Source: a bacterium UBP9_UBA1432
GTDB taxonomy: Bacteria; Vulcanimicrobiota; Xenobia; Xenobiales; Xenobiaceae
Assembly: GCA_002329445.1 (NCBI GenBank)
Contig: DCTU01000385.1
Location: 9,571-21,198 of the forward strand
Reading direction: 5' to 3'
Length of the DNA: 11,628 nt
Numbering within the stretch: position 1 is the first letter of the stretch; every line of letters starts with the position of its first letter. Of this stretch, positions 1 through 6,142 are shown piece by piece. Below the pieces are notes generated by a model. It saw only the letters and a list, made by a program, of their open reading frames with translations. It was not told the origin of the DNA and did not search any database. A program made the translations under genes and the position numbers.

Positions 1-179
1 CCATCCGCTTCAAGTGGCGCCGGCCCCTGCCGCAAGAGGTGCACGTTGCCCTGGATCGCGGCCTGGAGATTTCCCAACTCGTGGGCCAGGCCGCCCAGGA
101 AGGGAAGACAGAGAGCCCCGAGGATCTCGAAATCACCCGGCCCGGAGCAGCGGGGGTCCTGGAGGGTCGGCCTGCTCAC
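1..179 (-). CDS. Histidine kinase, N-terminal part (partial, cut by window start)
   Basis: Only the first 59 residues are visible, reading leftward out of the window. From a GTG at 179-177 they run through a short 30-residue lead into an H-box: GGLAHELGNLQAAI, with the likely phospho-accepting His at residue 33 and the usual H-E-L-x-N pattern. This is the dimerisation and phosphotransfer segment of a two-component sensor kinase. The ATPase domain would lie outside the window. The start is forced: an in-frame TAG, the asnS stop, sits one codon upstream. The protein therefore has no room for a membrane sensor or PAS domain before the H-box, and should be cytoplasmic unless a sensor lies C-terminal. 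I see no clear Shine-Dalgarno sequence before the GTG, so translation may depend on reinitiation after asnS. The family call rests on the H-box alone and the exact start is uncertain. Confidence 0.6.
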   Translation of the reverse strand, partial: MSRPTLQDPRCSGPGDFEILGALCLPFLGGLAHELGNLQAAIQGNVHLLRQGPAPLEAD

Positions 180-182
180 AGG

Positions 183-1502
183 CTAGGGATACAGCCGATT
201 CAGGGTGCGAGCGTAGGGAATCGTCTCGCGGACGTGCTCGATCCCGCAGATCCAGGCCACGGTCCGCTCGATGCCCAGGCCGAAGCCCGAGTGGGGAACC
301 GAGCCGTAGCGCCGCAGGTCGAGGTACCAGCGATAGGCCTCCTCCGGCAGCCCGTGTTCCCGAATTCGCGCCTCAAGCAGCGCCAGATCCTCGATGCGCT
401 GTCCTCCCCCGATGATCTCGCCATAGCCTTCCGGAGCCAGCAGGTCCGCACTCAGGCAGACCTCGGGCCGCTCCTCCACGGGTTTCATGTAGAAGGCCTT
501 GCAACTGGTCGGGTAGCGGTGGACGAAGACGGGCAGCTCGTGGCGTTCCGCCAGGATGGTCTCGTCGGGGGCCCCGAAGTCGTTGCCCCACTCGAAGTCG
601 ACGCCGCCCTGCCGCAGGATCTCGACGGCCTCATCATACGAGAGCCGAGGGAAGGGAGGGCGGATCTTCTCCAGGCGGGACAGATCCCGACCCAGCGTCT
701 GCAGCTCGACCCGGCGTCGCTGCAGGACCCGCTGGACCACGTAACTGAGCATCTCCTCCTGAACCCTGAGGTTCTCCTCCAGGTCGCAGAAGGCCATCTC
801 GGGCTCGACCATCCAGAACTCCATCAGGTGACGACGGGTCTTGGACTTCTCGGCGCGGAAGGTGGGGCCGAAGCAGTAGACCTTCCCGAAGGCCATGGCG
901 TTGGCTTCGTTGTAGAGCTGACCGCTCTGGGTGAGGTAGGCTTTGTCCCCGAAGTAACCGGTTTCGAAGAGGGTCGTCGTGCCCTCGCAGGCGCTGGGGG
1001 TCAGGACGGGGCAGTCCATCCGCAGGAAGCCCTGGTCGTCCAGCCACTCGGTGATGGCGCGCATGATCTCGGCCCGGATGCGCAGGATGGCGTGCTGGCG
1101 CGAAGAGCGGATCCACAGGTGGCGGTGGTCCATGAGGAAATCGGTCCCATGCTCCTTGGGAGTGATGGGAAATTCCTGGGCTTCGTGCACGACGGTCAGG
1201 GCCGTCACCGCCATCTCGTATCCACCGGGAGCCCGCGGATCCTCACGGACCTCGCCGGTGACCTCCAGGGAGCTCTCCTGGCCCATCCGCCGGGCGGCCT
1301 CGAACTCCTCCGGGGACACCCGATTCTTGAGGACCACCGCCTGAATGGCCCCCGTACCGTCCCGGACCTCCAGGAACTGGATCTTCCCGGAAGATCGGGA
1401 ATTCCTCAGCCACCCGCGCAGACGGACCGTCTTTCCGGCGTGCTCGCCGAGGGTCTCGATGCGCGCCAGGGGAGGGGCGCTGGTCAGGTCTAGGGCTTCC
1501 AT
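183..1502 (-). CDS. asnS: Asparaginyl-tRNA synthetase
   Basis: Cytoplasmic class IIb synthetase that charges tRNA(Asn) with asparagine using ATP. The N-terminal OB-fold anticodon-binding domain covers about residues 20-105 (VRLRGWLRNSRSSGKIQFLEVRDG). The catalytic core follows: a motif 1 region near 140-175, motif 2 at about 211-230 (FGPTFRAEKSKTRRHLMEFW) and motif 3 at about 406-413 (GFGLGIER). The motif 2 context EFWMVEPE, with SGQLYNEA before it, distinguishes it from AspRS. At 439 residues it has normal length. I prefer the ATG at 1502 because GGAGGT stands 10 bases upstream and the OB fold then begins about 20 residues in. An in-frame ATG at 1529, adding 9 residues, is the alternative and has an AAAGGG before it. 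Its own tRNA synthetase implies that the organism need not rely only on the transamidation route. A histidine kinase gene follows after a 3-base gap. Confidence 0.96.
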   Translation of the reverse strand: MEALDLTSAPPLARIETLGEHAGKTVRLRGWLRNSRSSGKIQFLEVRDGTGAIQAVVLKNRVSPEEFEAARRMGQESSLEVTGEVREDPRAPGGYEMAVTALTVVHEAQEFPITPKEHGTDFLMDHRHLWIRSSRQHAILRIRAEIMRAITEWLDDQGFLRMDCPVLTPSACEGTTTLFETGYFGDKAYLTQSGQLYNEANAMAFGKVYCFGPTFRAEKSKTRRHLMEFWMVEPEMAFCDLEENLRVQEEMLSYVVQRVLQRRRVELQTLGRDLSRLEKIRPPFPRLSYDEAVEILRQGGVDFEWGNDFGAPDETILAERHELPVFVHRYPTSCKAFYMKPVEERPEVCLSADLLAPEGYGEIIGGGQRIEDLALLEARIREHGLPEEAYRWYLDLRRYGSVPHSGFGLGIERTVAWICGIEHVRETIPYARTLNRLYP

Positions 1503-1583
1503 GTACGGTGTCACCTCCAGGGGCGCCATCTACGCCCTTTCCCCCCGCCCCTCCTCCCCACCGCGCGAACTGCTCGGACACGG

Positions 1584-1610
1584 TTGAGTCTGGCAGGGCT
1601 GGTATATAGT
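1584..1610 (+). promoter_or_regulatory. Candidate sigma-70-type promoter for the phosphatase gene
   Basis: TTGAGT at 1584-1589 and TATAGT at 1605-1610 resemble -35 and -10 boxes (4 of 6 and 5 of 6 matches) with a 15-base spacer, which is short. A TGG just before TATATA could act as an extended -10. The element is a distinctly AT-rich patch in GC-rich DNA, lies 39 bases upstream of the phosphatase ATG, and falls in the divergent gap with asnS. The TATATA core reads the same on both strands, so a minus-strand promoter for asnS could overlap it, but I see no matching -35 box there. Confidence 0.4.
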
Positions 1611-1638
1611 TAAGGAAAGGAGGGGCCCGGACCGGCGC

Positions 1639-1644
1639 AAGGAG
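1639..1644 (+). promoter_or_regulatory. Ribosome binding site that fixes the phosphatase start
   Basis: AAGGAG stands five bases before the ATG at 1650. An in-frame GTG at 1644 overlaps this Shine-Dalgarno sequence and is therefore unlikely to be the true start. Confidence 0.7.
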
Positions 1645-1649
1645 TGCAG

Positions 1650-4097
1650 ATGGGTTTCCGCCAGCGCATCCTGACGTGGCTTGCAGTCCTGCTGGCCCTG
1701 GTCGTGTGGGGTCTGGCCCTCCCGCTGACCTTGTTGTTCGTCAGCCACGACCACTCCCAGCTCCTCTGGATTCTCCTCCCGTATGCCTGGGAGGTCCCCC
1801 TGCTGGGTCTGGTCGTGTTCCTGCTCCCCTTGCGCCACAGCCTGGACGCGGTGGCCGACTTCGTGGATTCGGCCTCGCCGGTCCTGGACCGCGAATTCCT
1901 CAAGAGGGTCCGGAGAAGATCCTCCAGGCTTCCCCTGCAAGCGGCCGGCCTGGCATGGGCGACCTGCCTGGCCATCCAGGCCCTGGCGGCCCTGCAGATG
2001 CGCCACTTCGGCAGCCTGCCGACCCAGGAAGCGGTGAAGGTCCTGGTCCTGGGCCTGCCCCTGGGCCTGTTGTGTGCCCTGCCGGTCTACTTCCTGCTTG
2101 CGGGCCTGTTGGGTCCGCCCCTGGAGCGCTGCCAGGCCTCGCTCTCGGCAGCGGTGATCTCCGGGCCACGCGTTCCCCTGTTCTGGAAAGCCTTCGCCTG
2201 CCTGGTGGGTGTCGCGGTCCTGGCCGTGTCCCTGATGGGCCTGTTGAGCTACAGCTCGACGCAGCGCCTTCTCGAGACCAACCTGGCCTCCGAGGCCCGT
2301 TTGCGACTGGCGGAGCTGGCCCACGCCCGGGGCACCGGTCGCCCCTGGGACCACCTCATGAAGGTTCCAGGAGCCGAGGGAGTGGGCCTCTTCGATCCTT
2401 CAGGGGCCCCGATCTCCTTCCGGGGAGCGCCGGAAGCCCTGGCCCGCCTGCAGGCTGAGAGACCAAGGGTGGTCGGAGAGGAAGGCACGTTGTTCCGCAG
2501 GACGGGACAAGGTCGACTGCTGGCGTGGAAGAAGCTGCCCGGGGAGGAGACCGTGCTGGCGGAGGTGCCGCTGTCTGCAACGGCCGAACCCCTGACCGGC
2601 GAATTGCGATCCATCCTCCTGCTGGCCGCGGGCACCCTGGCCCTGGCCTTCCTGCTGGCACTGGTGCTGGCCCGCAGCCTCTCCCGCCCGTTGGTGGCCC
2701 TGACCGCCCTGGCGGCGCGGATCCCCCAGGAATGGCCGGCCCTGCCCGAGGCCAGACACTCCGACGACGAGATCGGGACGCTCAGCCTGGCCTTCCAGAG
2801 CATGCTCAACGAGCTGCGGACGCGCCGCGATGACCTGGTGGAGACCAACCGGTTGCTGGGTCGGATGATTGCCGAGAGGACCCTGGCGATGCGCGATCTG
2901 GAAACGCTCCTGGAGCTCTCCCGACTCCTCTCGTCCACCATGGACTTCGATTCCCTCCTGGGAGAGCTGTCGACCCGAATCCAGACCGCCATGCGGGCCG
3001 ACGGGGTCGCGGTCCTCCTGGTGGAGCACCACGACCTGGCCCTGCGGGCCGCGACGGGTTCGGTCCGAGGTCTCCGGGGGCGCAGGATCCCGCTGACCGT
3101 CGCACCGCTCCGGGAAGCCTTCCGGGAGGGCCTTCCGGTCACCGTCGCCTCCGACCAGCCTGGAGGCGAGGTCTTCCTGCGCCAGGAGGACCCGTTCCAC
3201 AGCGCCGTCCTGGTCCCGATGCACGGCCACGACATGCCGGTCGGCCTGGTCGCCCTCTTCTTTCACGACCAACGCCCCCTGCAGCCCGAAGCGCTGAACC
3301 TGCTGCGGTCCATCGCCGAACAGGCCGGCCTGGCGATTCGCAGGGCGCGCCTCTTCGAAGAGAAGAGCCGGGTCACCGAGCTGCTGTACGGCGTCCTGAA
3401 GCCGTCCGCAGAGCTGGGTTTCCCGGGCCTGGAGGTGGGCAGCCTCTACATCCCCTCGCGCGAGCTCTCGGGAGACTACCTCGACCTGATCCCCCTGGGC
3501 GAGCGCCGGGTGGGCGTCATCATCGCTGATGTCGCAGGGAAGGGGTCGGAGGCCGCGCTCGAGGCGGTGCGTCTCAAGCACACCATCCAGATCTGCGCTG
3601 CGGCGGGCTATCCCCCCGGGCTGCTGGTTCGCCTGCTCAACGAGCAGTTGCACCGGACGGCCGAGGACCTGCCCCGCACGGTCACGCTCTTCTACGGTGA
3701 GCTGGACCTGGAGCACGGAATGCTGCGCTTCGTCTCCGCCGGGCACGAGCCTCCGATCGTCTGGCGTCCGGGTGCCGGACCGGCAAGCCTCCTGGGCTCC
3801 GGAGGGATCATCCTGGGAGCCAGCCCGGATGCCAGCTACGACGAGGTGGAGGTGCGGCTGGAACCCGGTTCCTGGATGGTCCTGTACACCGACGGGATCA
3901 CGGAGGCCCGCTCGCCGGCCGGCGAACTGTTCGGACAAGAACGCCTGCTGGATCTCCTGTCCTGCACGAAGCCCTGCACGGCCCGCTCGCTGGCCGACCG
4001 GGTGGACCGCGCCATCCAGGGGTTTTCGCAAGGCGAGCTCAACGACGACCTGTCGCTTCTGGTCCTGCGCTGCCTGCCCCCGACCCTTCTGCCTTGA
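1650..4097 (+). CDS. Membrane receptor with HAMP, GAF and PP2C (SpoIIE/RsbU-type) phosphatase domain
   Basis: An 815-residue inner-membrane sensor whose output is a PPM-family serine/threonine phosphatase. Hydrophobic segments appear at about residues 8-31, 39-60, 97-117, 129-152 and 180-202. A loop of about 118 residues, probably extracytoplasmic, follows, then a sixth segment at 321-341, HAMP to about 395, a helical linker, GAF at about 430-566, and the phosphatase at about 595-807. Phosphatase motifs are intact: SGDYLD (D609, D612), ADVAGKG (D627), SAGHEPP, YTDG (D748) and NDD (D799, D800), the acidic residues expected to hold Mg/Mn. RsbU and SpoIIE relatives dephosphorylate a STAS-domain antagonist and so release a sigma factor or another target; that role here is inferred. 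The gene is monocistronic in view, divergent from asnS and convergent with ppa, with 5 bases between stop codons. No STAS gene is nearby. A kinase of the opposing type lies about 5 kb away (9113-11161). Confidence 0.9.
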   Translation: MGFRQRILTWLAVLLALVVWGLALPLTLLFVSHDHSQLLWILLPYAWEVPLLGLVVFLLPLRHSLDAVADFVDSASPVLDREFLKRVRRRSSRLPLQAAGLAWATCLAIQALAALQMRHFGSLPTQEAVKVLVLGLPLGLLCALPVYFLLAGLLGPPLERCQASLSAAVISGPRVPLFWKAFACLVGVAVLAVSLMGLLSYSSTQRLLETNLASEARLRLAELAHARGTGRPWDHLMKVPGAEGVGLFDPSGAPISFRGAPEALARLQAERPRVVGEEGTLFRRTGQGRLLAWKKLPGEETVLAEVPLSATAEPLTGELRSILLLAAGTLALAFLLALVLARSLSRPLVALTALAARIPQEWPALPEARHSDDEIGTLSLAFQSMLNELRTRRDDLVETNRLLGRMIAERTLAMRDLETLLELSRLLSSTMDFDSLLGELSTRIQTAMRADGVAVLLVEHHDLALRAATGSVRGLRGRRIPLTVAPLREAFREGLPVTVASDQPGGEVFLRQEDPFHSAVLVPMHGHDMPVGLVALFFHDQRPLQPEALNLLRSIAEQAGLAIRRARLFEEKSRVTELLYGVLKPSAELGFPGLEVGSLYIPSRELSGDYLDLIPLGERRVGVIIADVAGKGSEAALEAVRLKHTIQICAAAGYPPGLLVRLLNEQLHRTAEDLPRTVTLFYGELDLEHGMLRFVSAGHEPPIVWRPGAGPASLLGSGGIILGASPDASYDEVEVRLEPGSWMVLYTDGITEARSPAGELFGQERLLDLLSCTKPCTARSLADRVDRAIQGFSQGELNDDLSLLVLRCLPPTLLP

Positions 4098-4102
4098 GAC
4101 GG

Positions 4103-4816
4103 TCAGGCGCGGGTCAGGCGGGCCAGGACGCGCTCCATGCGGGCCGAGGGTTCGTGGAAGTGCTCGGCGTAGTCCTGAAGGCTGTACTCGATCACCTTCA
4201 AAGCCTCGTTGCGCCCGTAGATGGCCGCCACCTCCACCTTGCGGGCTCGGGTCGGGCTGGGCATGTCCTTGTAGGTCAGGAAGTAGTGGATGAGGCCGTC
4301 CAGCGTCGCCTCGTTGAGATGGCTGATGTCGCGCAGACTCCCATATTGCTTGTCCCCGACCATGACGGCCACGATCTTGTCATCCGCCTGGTTCTTGTCG
4401 ACCAGCCGGATGCCCCCGATCGGGATGGCCGGCACCAGCACGTCCCCGTGGGTGATCGGTTTCTCGGTCAGCACGCAGATGTCCATCGGGTCTCCGTCCC
4501 CCTCGATCTCCTGGCGCTGGAGGGTCTCGGAGGTGTGGTGACCCACCAGGGGACCGCAGTAGGTCCGCGGGATGAACCCGTACAGCGAGGGGCAGAAGCT
4601 GGAGTAGAGCTGGGGGCGGTCGACCTTGAGATGCCCGCTCTGCTTGTCGATCTCGTACTTCACCGCATCCGTGGGGACCAGTTCGATGTAGGCCTGGACC
4701 TGGTCGGGAGCTTCTCGCCCGGGAGAAATGCCGTGCCAGGGATGAGGCTTGAAGAACAACGGCATCAGCTCGCTGAGTTCACTGAGCAGTTCCTGGGGTG
4801 TGGGTTCAGGGGTCAT
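4103..4816 (-). CDS. ppa: Inorganic pyrophosphatase (soluble, type I)
   Basis: A 237-residue cytoplasmic enzyme that hydrolyses pyrophosphate to phosphate and pulls biosynthetic reactions such as aminoacyl-tRNA and nucleotide synthesis forward. The family I signature is present as DGDPMDICV (metal-binding D107, D109, D112), preceded by KYEIDKQSGHLKVDRP (53-68) and YGFIPRTYCG. D140, D145 and K147 fit the second acidic cluster. It is longer than the roughly 175-residue E. coli enzyme because of an N-terminal extension of about 40 residues, an insertion of about 17 residues before DGDP (about 89-106), and a longer C-terminus. I chose the ATG at 4816: GGGAG precedes it by six bases, and the frame upstream has no relation to pyrophosphatase. 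The ATG overlaps the stop codon of the upstream exonuclease gene (ATGA), which indicates translational coupling in one operon. Confidence 0.95.
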   Translation of the reverse strand: MTPEPTPQELLSELSELMPLFFKPHPWHGISPGREAPDQVQAYIELVPTDAVKYEIDKQSGHLKVDRPQLYSSFCPSLYGFIPRTYCGPLVGHHTSETLQRQEIEGDGDPMDICVLTEKPITHGDVLVPAIPIGGIRLVDKNQADDKIVAVMVGDKQYGSLRDISHLNEATLDGLIHYFLTYKDMPSPTRARKVEVAAIYGRNEALKVIEYSLQDYAEHFHEPSARMERVLARLTRA

Positions 4817-6039
4817 GGTCGTCTCCCGAGGTCTGGATGGACTTTCGTGCCGCCCTCCAGGCGGCGCACGAGGCGTTGGCGGCGATGCTCCAAGGCGGCT
4901 CGCCGGGCAGGGGTCAGATCCGGGCGTTCCAGGACACCGGCCACCAGGGCCAGGGCGCGCGGAAGGTCCCCCGTGCGATGCTCCAGATGCTTGGCCATCT
5001 CCTCGGCTGCCACGGCGTGCGCAGGGTCCTCGCACAACACCTGCTCGAGGAGCGCCGCCGCGCCCTGGCGATCTCCGGCGCGACGGCGCAGGTCGGCCAG
5101 GTGCAACAGGGCCCGGAAACGGGACTCGACAGGCAGAGGAGCTTCCAGGGCCCGGGTCAGCAACCTTCCACCAGCCTCGGTCTCCCCCAGGCAGGCCAGC
5201 ATCCGCCCCAGACCCAGGTCCTCCTCGGGCTGGCGTGCTTCCAGCGGGGCTTGAAGCGTTCGGGCCAGGCGGGAGACCAGGCCGATCAAGGCCAGAAGAT
5301 CGCGCTGGTTGTGTTCGGCCACCCGGGCCAGCTCCCACCCGTCTCCGGTGTTCAGGTAGCGGAAGTAGGCTTCCGGAATCTCGCGGCCCGGGATGTCCGC
5401 CGCACGGGGAGCCCCGAGGACCCGGGTTTCCAGGGTCTCCAGGCGACAATCGGGCAGGGCCAGCGACCAGATCCGACGCGAAGGATGCAGCAGGTCCAGG
5501 TGGGGCAGGGCTTCCAGATCGAACCTCTGACGCTTCATCAGGAACCGGGTCGCCAGAAGCGGGACGTCGAAGGTCTTGCCGTTGAAGGTGACCAGGCCTC
5601 CGCAGCCCCGCAGGCGGTCGGCCAGATACGCCAACATGGCCGATTCCTCGGCGTGTTCGCGCATGAAGAGCTGCTCCAGACAGATGCCGTCGGGTTCGAT
5701 CCAGGCCAGCCCGACCAGGAAGGCGTAGGTGCCGGTTCCCCCGGAAAGGCCCGTCGTCTCGGTGTCCAGGAAGACGACCCGCTCGAAGTCCATCTGTTCC
5801 AGATCTCGCCCCAGGCGCGACAGCCAACGGGCCGACAAAGCCAAGGCCTGGTCCAGGCGGACCGCTCCGTGGTGGTGGTCGCGCGGGAACCGACGCCGGC
5901 AGAGCAGGAAACGCCCGCTCCCCCCCTCCACCTCCTGTCCTTCCAGGAGGGCCTCCAGGGATTGGACGGCGCGACGCGGGCGGGCAGTTCCCAGAGAGCC
6001 GACGTGATCCAGTTGGGCCAGCCGCTGGCGCAGATCCAT
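4813..6039 (-). CDS. YprB-like ribonuclease H-fold exonuclease with helical (TPR-like) tail
   Basis: A 408-residue predicted cytoplasmic 3'-5' exonuclease of the DEDD superfamily. The nuclease fold spans about residues 85-260, with FLDTETTGL (D92, E94), TFNGKTFDVPLL (D158) and AEHNQRDLLAL (H243, D247), a complete DEDDh-like set. Upstream FPRDHHHG (51-58) and downstream LLHPSRRIW (183-191) are, as I recall, typical of the bacterial 'ribonuclease H-like' YprB group. Its in vivo substrate is poorly known. Residues about 270-390 are Ala/Leu-rich helical repeats with a TPR look (ALLEQVLCEDPAHAVAAEEM) and may bind a partner. The start could be the ATG at 6039 (AGGGA about 9 bases upstream) or one at 6060 adding seven residues (AAGGGA about 10 bases upstream); I chose the shorter form. 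It sits between a DUF3352 gene and ppa, and its TGA overlaps the ppa ATG. Confidence 0.85.
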   Translation of the reverse strand: MDLRQRLAQLDHVGSLGTARPRRAVQSLEALLEGQEVEGGSGRFLLCRRRFPRDHHHGAVRLDQALALSARWLSRLGRDLEQMDFERVVFLDTETTGLSGGTGTYAFLVGLAWIEPDGICLEQLFMREHAEESAMLAYLADRLRGCGGLVTFNGKTFDVPLLATRFLMKRQRFDLEALPHLDLLHPSRRIWSLALPDCRLETLETRVLGAPRAADIPGREIPEAYFRYLNTGDGWELARVAEHNQRDLLALIGLVSRLARTLQAPLEARQPEEDLGLGRMLACLGETEAGGRLLTRALEAPLPVESRFRALLHLADLRRRAGDRQGAAALLEQVLCEDPAHAVAAEEMAKHLEHRTGDLPRALALVAGVLERPDLTPARRAALEHRRQRLVRRLEGGTKVHPDLGRRP

Positions 6040-6090
6040 GTTGGCTTCCCTTCGCAGCATCGGTTCGGGATCCCTTGGCGGGAAAGACGA

Positions 6091-6121
6091 CCGGGCCCCC
6101 GCCGCGGCGACGGGGACCCGG
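6091..6121 (-). terminator. Strong intergenic hairpin, possible terminator or processing element
   Basis: In the minus-strand transcript these 31 bases fold into a 13-bp stem (11 Watson-Crick and 2 G-U pairs) with a five-base loop, almost entirely GC. It starts 21 bases past the DUF3352 stop. The sequence after it is TCGTCTTT, a poor U-tract, so it may terminate only partly, or may protect RNA ends so that DUF3352 and the exonuclease-ppa pair accumulate at different levels. In the opposite sense the two G-U pairs become A-C mismatches, which suggests the minus-strand RNA is the functional form. Confidence 0.5.
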
Positions 6122-6142
6122 CCTGACGGACCCCACAGCGTG

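Noticed and set aside
39..1493. Long open frame on the plus strand opposite asnS
   Set aside because: It is antisense to a complete, motif-rich AsnRS, has no recognisable domain, and is the expected by-product of GC-rich codon use.
2400..4031. Long minus-strand open frame opposite the phosphatase gene
   Set aside because: Gln/Gly/Arg-rich composition with no motif; the opposite strand has intact HAMP, GAF and PP2C motifs.
4101..4120. Direct repeat GGTCAGGCG at the phosphatase/ppa junction
   Set aside because: The second copy lies within the ppa coding end (Leu-Thr-Arg-Ala); nine bases repeated once is weak and has no symmetry suggesting a site.
4798..6126. Plus-strand open frame opposite the exonuclease
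   Set aside because: Gln/Gly-rich antisense shadow; the DEDD motifs on the minus strand are convincing.
4817..6136. Open frame extending the pyrophosphatase upstream to about 677 residues
   Set aside because: The added part is a Pro/Gly/Arg-rich shadow of the exonuclease gene in another frame; the pyrophosphatase has its own ATG and ribosome site at 4816.
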